Part shown: positions 27,975 through 36,624 of the stretch, piece by piece
Layout of the letters: each line of letters begins with the position of its first letter
How positions within the stretch are numbered: position 1 is the first letter of the stretch
Source of the DNA: Allopusillimonas sp048270225
Lineage (GTDB): Bacteria > Pseudomonadota > Gammaproteobacteria > Burkholderiales > Burkholderiaceae_B
Direction: 5' to 3'
DNA length: 64,000 nucleotides
NCBI GenBank assembly: GCA_048270225.1
Contig: JBLWTG010000001.1
Span: 62,001 to 126,000 of the forward strand
The notes under the pieces: generated by a model
The model's database searches: none
What the model was told of the DNA's origin: nothing
What the model saw: only the letters and a program-made list of their open reading frames with translations
Position numbers and translations under genes: made by a program

Positions 27975-29483
27975 TTATTTGAACGAGACGTCCCTCAGGC
28001 GGATCATGCCGTCCGGATAGGGCTCGAACCCCTTGACCTTGCTGCTGGTGACAAATGGCCAGGGCTGGTAATAGAGATACATGCTGGGCAGGTCTTCCTG
28101 CAGGATGGCCTGTGCCTCATCATAGACCGCTTTGCGTTTGGCCTGGTCCGAGATCGTGCGTGCCTTGTTAAGCAGTTCGTCGACCTTGGGGTTGCAGTAT
28201 TTGCCGTCGTTCAGCGAGCCCTTGCAGGTGACAAAGGAATAGATGTTGCCGTCCGGGTCGACGCGGCCTGACCATCCGCGCATATCGAACTGGAACTTGC
28301 CCTGTGCCGAGTCGGCCAGCATGGCCGCATATTCGGTGGGGCGCAGGCTCACCTGGAAACCCGCCTGGCCGGCCATGGCCTGAATCATCTGTGCAGCAGA
28401 CGATTCGATGGTGTTGTTGGCGAAGGTCAGCTCGACCTTGGGGTTTTCCTGACCCGCTTGCTTGAGCAGTGCCTTGGCCTTGGCGATATCCGGTGTTGTC
28501 GGCGGGAATTTGTCGCTGTGGTACGGGCTGGCTGGCGGGAAGGGTTGTTGCGCCGGCGGGAAGATGCCGCCGCCGATGACTTCGCCGATGGCATTGCGGT
28601 CTATGGTCAGCTGGAAGGCCTGGCGCACGCGCTTGTCGCTCAGGGGATTGGTCTTGGCGCGTTCGCCGTTGTTGCTGTTGAACATGAGCTGGCGAAAGCC
28701 CAGGCCTGCGACCGGCTTGAAGATCAGCGCGCTGTCCTGCTTGACGTCGGCGACGTCGGTGGGGTTCAGGCGCTCCAGAATGTCGATGCCGCCCGAGCGC
28801 AGATTGGACAGCCGGACGGTTGAGTCGGGGATGAACAGGTAGACGACTTTCTTGAATGCGAATTTGTCAGCATCGTAGTATTTGTCGAATTTTTCCAGGA
28901 CGATGCGATCGTTCTGCACGCGCTGGACAAACTTGTAAGGGCCCGAGCAGACCGGATCGCGCCCGATGCTGGTGCCGCTGTCGGCCGCCGCGAAGGTCTT
29001 GGGTGAAAGCATCATGCCTGCGCGGTCGGAAAGCTGGGCGAGCAGAGGGGCGTCGGGCTGGGCCACGGTGATGACCAGCGTGGTGGCGTCGGGTGCATCC
29101 ACATGCGTGACCGAGGCCAGCTCGCTTTTGCGCTGGCTGTCGGGCAGCGTCATGGCGCGCTCCAGATTGGCCTTGGCTGCCTGTGCGTCAAACTTGCTGC
29201 CATCGTGAAAGACCACGTCGTCGCGCAGCTTGAAGGTGAGCTTGGTATCGTCGTCGTTCCATGACCAGGACTTGGCCAGGCGCGGTACGAAGTTGAGCTT
29301 TGCGTCGATGTCGACCAGCTTGTCGCACAGCGATGTAAATACGATGCGTGCCGCGTAGGTGCGCGACCTGTGCGGATCCAGGGTATCGGGATCGTCCTGC
29401 ATGCCGATACGCAGCACCTGGGCATGGCTGAGCGCGGCGGCGCCCAGCATGATGCCGCCGAGCAGCAAGGTTATTGGTTTCAT
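27975..29483 (-). CDS. Peptide-type ABC transporter substrate-binding protein (copy 2)
   Basis: A 502-residue family-5 binding protein, paralogue of the protein encoded at 22704. The signal peptide is MKPITLLLGGIMLGAAALSHAQ; the mature part begins VLRIGMQDDPDTLDPHRSRTYAARIVFTSLCDKLVDI. It shares PVCSGPYKFVQRVQNDRIVLEKF and RGWSGRVDPDGNIYSFVTCKGSLNDGKYC with copy 1. Two receptors for a single permease pair suggest a widened ligand range, perhaps two kinds of gamma-glutamyl peptide. The ligand itself is inferred from the neighbouring transferases only. Confidence 0.92.
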   Translation of the reverse strand: MKPITLLLGGIMLGAAALSHAQVLRIGMQDDPDTLDPHRSRTYAARIVFTSLCDKLVDIDAKLNFVPRLAKSWSWNDDDTKLTFKLRDDVVFHDGSKFDAQAAKANLERAMTLPDSQRKSELASVTHVDAPDATTLVITVAQPDAPLLAQLSDRAGMMLSPKTFAAADSGTSIGRDPVCSGPYKFVQRVQNDRIVLEKFDKYYDADKFAFKKVVYLFIPDSTVRLSNLRSGGIDILERLNPTDVADVKQDSALIFKPVAGLGFRQLMFNSNNGERAKTNPLSDKRVRQAFQLTIDRNAIGEVIGGGIFPPAQQPFPPASPYHSDKFPPTTPDIAKAKALLKQAGQENPKVELTFANNTIESSAAQMIQAMAGQAGFQVSLRPTEYAAMLADSAQGKFQFDMRGWSGRVDPDGNIYSFVTCKGSLNDGKYCNPKVDELLNKARTISDQAKRKAVYDEAQAILQEDLPSMYLYYQPWPFVTSSKVKGFEPYPDGMIRLRDVSFK

Positions 29484-29507
29484 GGTTTTGTCCCCTCTCT
29501 ATTGTTT

Positions 29508-29559
29508 GATTAAACGCCGACAGTCTGTTGGTCGATTAAAAGCCGACTGCCTGGCCGTC
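29508..29559. repeat. Imperfect 26-bp tandem duplication at the end of the copy-2 gamma-glutamyltransferase gene
   Basis: Two adjacent 26-bp units (29508-29533 and 29534-29559) agree at 20 of 26 positions, sharing GATTAAA(C/A)GCCGAC. Read on the minus strand, the gene's final codons DGQAVGF-stop are followed in the same frame by DQQTVGV-stop, so the end of the gene was copied into the spacer. Confidence 0.6.
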
Positions 29560-31164
29560 CCGGCGGCCATCGCTTGCAGCAACATAACCGGCGTCCGGGT
29601 CGCTGGCCGACAGGCGCCAGACGAACTGGCCGGCGCCGAAATCCATATAGGGATCGTCGACGGAATGGAACTTATGGCCCAGAGCCTGCAGTCCATCGAC
29701 GACATCGCGTGTCATGGTGGTTTCGATGTCCAGGGTGAAGTCGCGGTTCACTTTCCAGCGGGGCGCGCAGCACGCGGCCTGGGGTTGCTGGTCGTAGTCG
29801 ATCATGCGCACGAGGGTCTGCAGGTGTCCCTGCGGCTGCATGTCGCCGCCCATGACGCCAAAGCCCATGACAGGCATGCCGTCTTTGCTGAGGAAACCGG
29901 GGATGATGGTGTGGAAGGGGCGCTTGCCGCCTTCGACCACATTGGGGGAGGCGGGGTCCATGGAAAAGCCCACGCCGCGGTTCTGCATGCTGATGCCGGT
30001 GCCTGGCACGACGATGCCCGAACCGAAGCCCATGTAGTTGGACTGGATGAAGGAAATCATCATGCCGCTTTCGTCGGCGGCCGACAGGTAGATGGTGCCG
30101 CCGGCGGGCGGGCGGCCGGCCGCGTGGAAACCTGCCTTGTCCAGCCTGATGAGCTTAGCGCGGCTGTCCAGATAATTGTCGTCCAGCATCTGTGCGGGCG
30201 TGAGCTTCATGCTGCGCGAATCCGAGACGTGCTCGTACAGATCGGCAAAGGCCAGTTTCATGGCTTCGATCTGGATGTGCTGCGATTCGATCGAGCCTAC
30301 CGGATAGTTGCGCAGGTCGAAGCGTTCGGCGATGCCCAGGGCGATCAGCGCGGCGATGCCCTGGCCGTTGGGGGGGATCTGGTTGACGGTATAGCCGTGA
30401 TAGTCCTTGGAGATCAGGTCCACCCATTCCGGCTTGTAATTGCGCAGATCGTCCATGGTGAGCGCGCCGCCGTTCTCGCGGCTGAACGCAACCATTTTTT
30501 CGGCCAGATCGCCTTCGTACATGTCGCGGCCGCGCGTTTGCGCGATGCGCTTGAGTGTTTCCACGGCGTCGGTAAAGCGGAAGTTCTCGCCGATGCGCGG
30601 TGCGCGGCCCTCGGGCATAAAGGCCTGGGCGAAGCCAGGCTGATCCTTGAGTTCGTCAGCGGCCTTGGCCCACTTGCCTGCCACGACGGGCGGCACGATG
30701 TAGCCGCGCTGTGCAATCTCAATGGCGGGTTCGAACAGCACGTCGAAAGGCAGTTTGCCGAAGCGCTCATGCAGCGCGGCCCAGCCTGAGACGACGCCGG
30801 GTACCGTGACGGCATCCCAGCCGCGCACGGGGCGCTGGGCCAGGCCATCGGCGCCCACGCCGTACTTGCGCTTGAAATATTCGACATTCCAGGCGGCGGG
30901 CGCGGTGCCCGACGCATTCAGGCCATGCAGTTTTTTGCCGTCCCACAGGATGGCGAAGCAGTCGCCGCCGATGCCGCAGGACACAGGTTCGACCAGGGTA
31001 ATGGTGGCGGCGGCGGCGATCGCCGCGTCAATGGCATTGCCGCCCTTGAGCATCATGCGCAGGCCAGCCTGGGCCGCCAGCGGATGGGATGTTGCCACCA
31101 CGTTGCGCGCAAAAACCGGCGTGCGGGTGGAAGGATACGGATTGGCCCAATTGAAGTTTTTCAT
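29536..31164 (-). CDS. Gamma-glutamyltransferase family protein (copy 2)
   Basis: A 542-residue gamma-glutamyltranspeptidase-family enzyme. It starts MKNFNWANPYPSTRTPVFARNVVATSHPLAAQAGLRMMLKGGNAIDAAIAAAATITLVEP, a cytoplasmic-type beginning without a signal peptide. The predicted nucleophile is the Thr in PAGGTIYLSAADESGMMISFIQSN (about residue 356); KRPFHTIIPGFLSKDG and GVMGGDMQPQGH are the usual downstream motifs. The start at 31164 has AGG at suitable spacing; the in-frame ATG at 31206 is less likely. It is the first gene of the operon and divergent from a LysR gene. It is only distantly similar to copy 1, so the two may have different substrates. Confidence 0.9.
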   Translation of the reverse strand: MKNFNWANPYPSTRTPVFARNVVATSHPLAAQAGLRMMLKGGNAIDAAIAAAATITLVEPVSCGIGGDCFAILWDGKKLHGLNASGTAPAAWNVEYFKRKYGVGADGLAQRPVRGWDAVTVPGVVSGWAALHERFGKLPFDVLFEPAIEIAQRGYIVPPVVAGKWAKAADELKDQPGFAQAFMPEGRAPRIGENFRFTDAVETLKRIAQTRGRDMYEGDLAEKMVAFSRENGGALTMDDLRNYKPEWVDLISKDYHGYTVNQIPPNGQGIAALIALGIAERFDLRNYPVGSIESQHIQIEAMKLAFADLYEHVSDSRSMKLTPAQMLDDNYLDSRAKLIRLDKAGFHAAGRPPAGGTIYLSAADESGMMISFIQSNYMGFGSGIVVPGTGISMQNRGVGFSMDPASPNVVEGGKRPFHTIIPGFLSKDGMPVMGFGVMGGDMQPQGHLQTLVRMIDYDQQPQAACCAPRWKVNRDFTLDIETTMTRDVVDGLQALGHKFHSVDDPYMDFGAGQFVWRLSASDPDAGYVAASDGRRDGQAVGF

Positions 31165-31256
31165 GTCGTCTGCCTGCATTTCTGGAGCCGTATAAGCTAC
31201 TATCATTTACTGATTACATCAATTTAAATTACTGTTTCAATCTACAAGTTTTTCTT

Positions 31257-32147
31257 ATGAGCAGCCTTCGCTTCATGCGCACTTTCGTCGCCGTCGCGCG
31301 ACTGGGGTCATTTTCCGAGGCGGCCGAGCATGTCGGGCTGTCGCAGGCCGCAGTCAGCCTGCAGATGCGCGCACTGGAGCAGGAATTCGGCCGCGAGCTT
31401 TTCGATCGCTGCGGCCGGCTTGCGCTGCTGAACGCGGCCGGGCAGGAGCTGTTGCCCGAAATCAAGAAGCTGCTGGAAATGTACGAACGCATCAAGCAGC
31501 CCCATCCGCCCGAAGGCCAGTTGCAAGGCCAGCTGACCATAGGTGCCATTGTTTCCTGCATGAGTATTCTGGCCAGAATCGTGTCGCAGCTGAAAACCGA
31601 GCATCCGGGGCTTGGAATACGGCTGGTCTCGGGCAAGTCCAGCGAGCTGGCGCAGAAGCTGGAGCACGGCGATGTCGATGCCGCGTTCGTGGTCAATATG
31701 GGCAAGCGGCCCGCCGGCCTGCGTTGGTCTTTGCTGCAGCAGGAACCGCTGCGGCTCATTGTGGCCGCGTCGGTCAAGGGCGACGACCCCAGGGAAATTC
31801 TGGCCAGTCATCCATTTCTGCGCTTTGACCGCACGCAGCACACAGGACGCCAGATTGACCGCGTGCTGCACCGGATGGGTGTGACGCCTGACGATTTTCT
31901 GGAGCTTAATGCCATCGAGCAGATCCTGGGGCTGGTCAGAGATGAGGTCGGGGTCACCATATTGCCACTGCTGCATACACTGGACTGGAGCGGCCAGGGG
32001 GCTTTGCGGATCGTGGAGCTGCCCGGCAGGCTGGGGCCGCTGGTCCGGGCGGTCGGCCTGATCGAGCCGCGCAACAGCCGGCAGCAGAAAATCACGCACG
32101 CCATTCTGGAACGCTACAAGCATCTGATTTCGGCGGATTTTTCATAG
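31257..32147 (+). CDS. LysR-family regulator, divergent from the gamma-glutamyl operon
   Basis: A 296-residue LTTR with HTH at FMRTFVAVARLGSFSEAAEHVGLSQAAVSLQMRALEQEFGRELFDR (residues 5-50) and effector domain starting QGQLTIGAIVSCMSILARIV. It is divergent from the first gamma-glutamyltransferase gene with a 92-bp AT-rich interval, the standard arrangement for an LTTR controlling its neighbour. The SAAV-type Q-A-A-V-S recognition helix is typical. The effector would be a pathway metabolite; unknown. Confidence 0.9.
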   Translation: MSSLRFMRTFVAVARLGSFSEAAEHVGLSQAAVSLQMRALEQEFGRELFDRCGRLALLNAAGQELLPEIKKLLEMYERIKQPHPPEGQLQGQLTIGAIVSCMSILARIVSQLKTEHPGLGIRLVSGKSSELAQKLEHGDVDAAFVVNMGKRPAGLRWSLLQQEPLRLIVAASVKGDDPREILASHPFLRFDRTQHTGRQIDRVLHRMGVTPDDFLELNAIEQILGLVRDEVGVTILPLLHTLDWSGQGALRIVELPGRLGPLVRAVGLIEPRNSRQQKITHAILERYKHLISADFS

Positions 32148-32245
32148 GGGTTTGCCCGAATCCTCTCATTTTTCGGGAATTGCATGCCCAATTATTGGGA
32201 ACGGAAGATTAATCTTTCGATTCGTTCTCTTTTTTTCCGGTTCCC

Positions 32246-32995
32246 ATGTCTGATGAGCAGATCACCAAAGGCGGCGCAGAGCGGGTGCTCTTCGTGCTGG
32301 CCACGCTGGCCCGCCTGGAGCGTTCGGTTTCCATTGCCGAACTGGTCGCCGAGACAGGCCTGGCGCAAAGCACCTTGTACCGGCAACTGGCGCTGCTCAA
32401 GCGCTGGGGGTTTGTGGTCGACAGCAACAGCGAGTACATGCCGGGTCCCATGTGCCTGCCGCTGGCCTGGGGATTCGACCAGTCGTCTTATCTGACCCAG
32501 GAAGCACACAGCGAGCTGGAGCAGTTGTCACGCCACAGCGGCGAATCCATCGGTCTGCTCATGGCGGTCAACAATCAGGCGGTTTGCCTGGATATGGTCG
32601 AAAGCAGGCAGCCTTTGCGCTGTTCCTTTGTGAAGGGCCGAGGCCTGCCGCTGTGCAAAGGGGCATCCGCCAAGGCGCTGCTTGCCTTCATGGACAAGGA
32701 TCGCCGCGCTGCCGCGCTGCGCCACATCGTGCGCGAAAAAATTGTCGACGCCGGCGATATCGCACCGCTGGAGTTGGATCTGTCTGCCATCGCACAGCGG
32801 GGCTACTGCACGACCGACAGCGAAGTGGACGAAGGCGTGTGGGGGGTGAGCGCGCCGATTTTCCAGCAGGGCGGCAGCGCCGCGGTAATTACCCTGATGG
32901 CGCCCACGACCCGGACACGTAACCGGGAACGGTCTTTCATTGATATGACAGTCACTGTTGCATCACGTATTTCTTCACGGCTGCAAAGCCTTTAA
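32246..32995 (+). CDS. IclR-family transcriptional regulator
   Basis: A 249-residue IclR-type protein: N-terminal winged helix ERVLFVLATLARLERSVSIAELVAETGLAQSTLYRQLALLKRWGFV (residues about 10-55) and C-terminal GAF-like effector domain (LEQLSRHSGESIGLLMAVNNQAVCLDMVES, GASAKALLAFM, YCTTDSEVDEGVWGVSAPIF). It lies 26 bp before a polar amino-acid importer operon on the same strand and probably regulates it. The ligand could be a histidine-pathway intermediate given the HutG gene at the end. Confidence 0.9.
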   Translation: MSDEQITKGGAERVLFVLATLARLERSVSIAELVAETGLAQSTLYRQLALLKRWGFVVDSNSEYMPGPMCLPLAWGFDQSSYLTQEAHSELEQLSRHSGESIGLLMAVNNQAVCLDMVESRQPLRCSFVKGRGLPLCKGASAKALLAFMDKDRRAAALRHIVREKIVDAGDIAPLELDLSAIAQRGYCTTDSEVDEGVWGVSAPIFQQGGSAAVITLMAPTTRTRNRERSFIDMTVTVASRISSRLQSL

Positions 32996-33020
32996 ATTGC
33001 GCACGCGCAAAGGAGTTGTC

Positions 33021-33764
33021 ATGACGTTACGCAAATCATTCTTGACCGCCATGTTCGCCATGTCTTTCAGCGGCTTTGCGACGGTTACCCATGCTGCAGA
33101 TGCTATCCGCATTGTGACGGATCCCACTTTTCCACCCATGGAGTTCACCAAGGGCGGACAGCGCACCGGATTCGATATTGAGCTGATCGAAGCGCTGGGC
33201 AAGGAGATGGGCAGGAAAATCGAATGGACGGATATCGATTTCAAGGGACTGATCCCTGCCGTGCTGTCGGGCCGCGCCGATGCCGCAGTATCGGCCATTT
33301 ATATTACCGACGCGCGCAAGCAGGTGGTCGATTTCACCGACTCTTATTATGCGGGCGGTCTGGTGGTGCTGACCCGCAAAGACGGCCCGATCAAGACGCT
33401 CAAGGATCTGGACGGCCGCAAGGTATCGGTTCAGGTGGGCACAAAGTCGGTCGGGTATCTGCAGTCCCATTATCCCAAGGTGCAGCGCGTAGAGGTTGAG
33501 AAGAACGAAGAGATGTTCAATCTGGTGGCGATAGGCCGTGCTGACGCTGCCGTGACCGGAAAGCCTGCCGCCAAGCTGTATGCCCAGGCGCATCCGGACC
33601 TGAAGGTGCTGGACGAGCAGATCACGACGGAAGAATATGGCATTGCCGTGGACAAGAAGCAGCCCGAGCTGACCAAGGCCTTCAACGATGCGCTCAAAAA
33701 GCTCAAGGCAGACGGCGGCTACCAGAAGATCGTGAACAAGTGGTTTGAAGGCGGTGGTCAATGA
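33021..33764 (+). CDS. Polar amino-acid ABC transporter substrate-binding protein
   Basis: A 247-residue family-3 (SBP_bac_3) binding protein. The start at 33021 has AAAGGAG (33009-33015) six bases upstream; signal peptide MTLRKSFLTAMFAMSFSGFATVTHAA. Motifs include IVTDPTFPPMEFTKGGQRTGFDIELIEALGKEMGRK, GRADAAVSAIYITDARKQVVDFTDSYYAGGLVVL and the hinge GRKVSVQVGTKSVGYL. The conserved Arg of DARKQ usually binds the alpha-carboxylate. The following permease gene overlaps by four bases. Confidence 0.94.
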   Translation: MTLRKSFLTAMFAMSFSGFATVTHAADAIRIVTDPTFPPMEFTKGGQRTGFDIELIEALGKEMGRKIEWTDIDFKGLIPAVLSGRADAAVSAIYITDARKQVVDFTDSYYAGGLVVLTRKDGPIKTLKDLDGRKVSVQVGTKSVGYLQSHYPKVQRVEVEKNEEMFNLVAIGRADAAVTGKPAAKLYAQAHPDLKVLDEQITTEEYGIAVDKKQPELTKAFNDALKKLKADGGYQKIVNKWFEGGGQ

Positions 33765-34429
33765 ACTTCGACTTCACGCCAGCCCTGACGGACTGGACGG
33801 CGCTGTTGAGCGGCGCCATCGTCACCATAGAGGTGACCGTGTGCGCACTGTTGCTGTCCTGCATGCTGGGCCTGCTGATAGGCATAGGCAGGCTGAATCC
33901 ACGCCACCGGATGGTTTACGGGTTCTGCAGCGCCTATCTGTCTTTTTTTCGTGGCACGCCGCTGCTGGTGCAGCTGTTCATCTGGTTCTTCGGTCTGCCC
34001 CGTTTTGGCCTGCTGCTGCCGGCGTTCGCCTGCGGCATTCTGGGTCTGGGCATGTACTCCGCTTCGTACGTGTCGGAGATTGTGCGCGGTGCGATTCAGT
34101 CGGTGGACCGGGGACAGATGGAAGCGGCGCGCTCCATGGGTATGTCGTACAGGCAGGCCATGTTCAAGATCATTCTGCCGCAGGCCTTCGTGCGCATGAT
34201 CCCTCCGCTGGGCAATGAGTTCATTTCCCTGATCAAGAATTCCGCCCTGGTTTCCTTGCTGACCATCCATGACCTGATGCATGAAGGCCAGAAGATCATC
34301 AGCGTGTCTTACCGGTCGCTGGAAATCTATCTGGTGATCGCGGTTATTTACTGGTTCATGACGACTTTTGTGACGGTGGTATTGCGTCGCGTCGAGGTGC
34401 GGCTGCAGGCAGGAGGGATGGTGCAATGA
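33761..34429 (+). CDS. Polar amino-acid ABC transporter permease
   Basis: A 222-residue HisM/GlnP-type permease with about five helices. The family regions are LSFFRGTPLLVQLFIWFFGLP, the EAA loop GQMEAARSMGMSYRQAMFKIILPQAFVRMIPPLGNEFISLIKNSALVSLL and a C-terminal anchor. ATGA overlaps link it with the genes on either side, so the three transporter parts are translationally coupled. A single permease implies a homodimeric channel. Confidence 0.95.
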   Translation: MNFDFTPALTDWTALLSGAIVTIEVTVCALLLSCMLGLLIGIGRLNPRHRMVYGFCSAYLSFFRGTPLLVQLFIWFFGLPRFGLLLPAFACGILGLGMYSASYVSEIVRGAIQSVDRGQMEAARSMGMSYRQAMFKIILPQAFVRMIPPLGNEFISLIKNSALVSLLTIHDLMHEGQKIISVSYRSLEIYLVIAVIYWFMTTFVTVVLRRVEVRLQAGGMVQ

Positions 34430-35196
34430 CGACACAGGCCATGATCAGGATCAGCCAGCTGCACAAGTCGTACGGCGAGCTGGAGGTGCTCAAGGGCGTG
34501 GACCTTGAAGTGGATCAGTCCAAGGTGGTGGTCGTGATCGGCCCCAGCGGCTCGGGCAAAAGCACGCTGCTGCGCTGCTGCAATGGCCTGGAAACAGGAC
34601 AGGGCGGCACCATCGATATCTGCGGCCAGCGACTGCTGGAGCAGGGGGTCATGTTGCCGGACAAGGATCTGAACCGGCTCAGGACGCAGGTAGGCATGGT
34701 GTTTCAGTCTTTCAACCTGTTTCCCCATCTTACTGTGCTGGAAAACGTCACGGTAGGGCCGCGCACATTGCGTGGCGTGACTGCTGCGCAGGCCGAGCAG
34801 CTGGCCAGGGAACTGTTGGCCAAAGTGGGCCTGGCGCAAAAGGCGGAGGCGATGCCGGCCAGTCTGTCCGGAGGCCAGAAGCAGCGCGTGGCGATTGCAC
34901 GCGCGCTGGCGATGGAGCCCAAGGTCATGTTATTCGACGAGCCCACCTCTGCGCTGGATCCAGAACTGGTGGGTGAAGTCCTGGCAGTCATGCAACTGCT
35001 CGCCAAGGAAGGCATGACCATGATGGTGGTGACGCACGAAATGGGTTTTGCCCGGGATATGGCTGATACGGTCGTGGTGATGGACGGGGGACGCATCATA
35101 GAAGCGGATACCCCCGAGGTGATCTTCACGCATCCCAAAGAGGCTCGCACGCGCAGCTTTCTACAGGCTGTTCTTAAAAAAGAGGCGCAGGTTTGA
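34426..35196 (+). CDS. Polar amino-acid ABC transporter ATP-binding protein (GlnQ-like)
   Basis: A 256-residue ABC ATPase: Walker A GPSGSGKST (residues about 41-49), Q-loop VFQSFNLFPHLTVLENV, signature LSGGQKQRVAIARAL, Walker B VMLFDEPTSALDPELVGEVL, H-loop VVTHEMGFARDMADTVVVMDGG, all as in GlnQ/HisP. It overlaps the permease gene by four bases and the HutG gene by one base. Confidence 0.96.
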   Translation: MTTQAMIRISQLHKSYGELEVLKGVDLEVDQSKVVVVIGPSGSGKSTLLRCCNGLETGQGGTIDICGQRLLEQGVMLPDKDLNRLRTQVGMVFQSFNLFPHLTVLENVTVGPRTLRGVTAAQAEQLARELLAKVGLAQKAEAMPASLSGGQKQRVAIARALAMEPKVMLFDEPTSALDPELVGEVLAVMQLLAKEGMTMMVVTHEMGFARDMADTVVVMDGGRIIEADTPEVIFTHPKEARTRSFLQAVLKKEAQV

Positions 35197-36149
35197 TGAC
35201 GGGCTTAAATGAAGTGTGGCAGGGCAGGGACGACGCCTCGGAGCAGGGCGATACCCGCCGGCTTTTTCAGGTGGTGCGGCAGTTGGGTGCTGCCTGCGCG
35301 AGCGGGGATCCTGTACTGCTGGGATTCGCCAGCGATGCGGGTGTCCGCCGCAACAAGGGCAGGCCGGGCAGCCGCAATGGCCCGCAAGCGATACGATCCA
35401 TGCTGGCGGGCTTGCCCGCTCATGCGCTGGACCTGCTGTGGGACGCGGGCGATGTCGTTTGCGAAGGCGATGCGCTGGAGTCCGCCCAGGCCGCGCTTGG
35501 CGACCGGGTGGCTGAGGTCCTTGCCAAAGGCGGCCGTCCCGTCGTGCTCGGCGGAGGCCATGAGATAGCGTGGGGCAGCTTTCAGGGACTGTCGCAGTAT
35601 CTGGACAGGCGTGCCGGCGAGAACGGCGGCCAGCGCAAGCCGCTGCTGATTGTCAATCTGGATGCCCATTTCGATCTGCGTACCAGCCGGCCAGGCAGTT
35701 CAGGCACGCCTTTCGACCAGATACTTGAGGCGTGCCGGGCGGATGGACAGCCCGTGACCTACGCCTGCCTGGGCGTCTCCCGGCTGGGCAATACTGCAGG
35801 CCTGTTTGCGCATGCCGATGAAGTGGGGGCGTTTTATGTCGAGGACATCGACATGCAGGAGCGCAGCCTGGATCTGCGGCAGGCGGATCTGGCGCGATTG
35901 CTGTCGCAGGCGCAGGACGTATACCTGACGATAGATCTGGATGTGCTGCCTGCTGCCGTGGCGCCAGGCGTTTCGGCGCCCGCTGCGTATGGCGTGCCCA
36001 TGAGTGTGGTCGAGGCGCTGGTGGAGCAGGTGCGTCGCAGCGGCAAGCTCAGGCTGGCCGAGATCGCCGAGATGAACCCCGAGTTCGACATCGACCATCA
36101 TACGGCGCGCGTTGCCGCGCGCCTGGCGTGGCGCCTGCTGATGTCGTGA
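35196..36149 (+). CDS. hutG: Formimidoylglutamase HutG
   Basis: A 317-residue ureohydrolase-fold enzyme. The HutG-specific segment is LLGFASDAGVRRNKGRPGSRNGPQAIRSML (residues about 42-71). The dinuclear Mn2+ ligands are in GGGHEIAWGSF, NLDAHFDLRTS and TIDLDVLPA. HutG hydrolyses N-formimidoyl-glutamate to glutamate and formamide, the last step of histidine breakdown. hutH, hutU and hutI are not in the window; instead it ends an amino-acid import operon, its ATG overlapping the ATPase stop by one base. An arginase or agmatinase role is less likely given the N-terminal motif. Confidence 0.88.
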   Translation: MTGLNEVWQGRDDASEQGDTRRLFQVVRQLGAACASGDPVLLGFASDAGVRRNKGRPGSRNGPQAIRSMLAGLPAHALDLLWDAGDVVCEGDALESAQAALGDRVAEVLAKGGRPVVLGGGHEIAWGSFQGLSQYLDRRAGENGGQRKPLLIVNLDAHFDLRTSRPGSSGTPFDQILEACRADGQPVTYACLGVSRLGNTAGLFAHADEVGAFYVEDIDMQERSLDLRQADLARLLSQAQDVYLTIDLDVLPAAVAPGVSAPAAYGVPMSVVEALVEQVRRSGKLRLAEIAEMNPEFDIDHHTARVAARLAWRLLMS

Positions 36150-36180
36150 CGCCCGGTGGCATCAGCAGGCGTCGGCCGTG

Positions 36181-36591
36181 TCAGTTCCAGCGGCCCGAGG
36201 GACCAGCCAGGCTGTAGCGGCCCGCACCCAGCAGCGCAATGGCCAGCGCGCCGAACAGATAGAGGCCCTGCAGCTCAAGCTGCCAGCCGCCATTGGCGCT
36301 GAACTGATGCAGTTGGCCGGAATGGACGAGCGCCAGCGCGAACAGCATGTTGATGACGATGATCAGCCCGCCGATACGGGTATAAAAGCCGACGATCACG
36401 AGCAGCGGCGCGATGATTTCACCGATATATACACCCCAGGCCGTGAAGGCGGGCAGGCCTCGGGCGACCATCATGGATTCTATGGGTCCGACGCCATGCG
36501 TGAGCTTGGCGATGCCATGGAACAGGATGAGCACGCCTATGGTCAGGCGCAGAATGAGTTTGCCGAGGTTGTCCAGGGTACTGGGTGACAT
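36181..36591 (-). CDS. DoxX family membrane protein
   Basis: A 136-residue integral membrane protein with four hydrophobic helices, recognisable from LILRLTIGVLILFHGIAKLTHGVGPIESMMVARGLPAF and VYIGEIIAPLLVIVGFYTRIGGLIIVINMLFALALVHSG, the DoxX pattern. Family members are linked to redox or thiosulfate metabolism, but the role is mostly unknown. It is convergent with hutG (31 bp between stops) and follows the AMP-ligase fragment on the same strand after 33 bp. Confidence 0.88.
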   Translation of the reverse strand: MSPSTLDNLGKLILRLTIGVLILFHGIAKLTHGVGPIESMMVARGLPAFTAWGVYIGEIIAPLLVIVGFYTRIGGLIIVINMLFALALVHSGQLHQFSANGGWQLELQGLYLFGALAIALLGAGRYSLAGPSGRWN

Positions 36592-36624
36592 GTACTGCTC
36601 CGTGTTGGTAGTTGGCGCGGCGTA

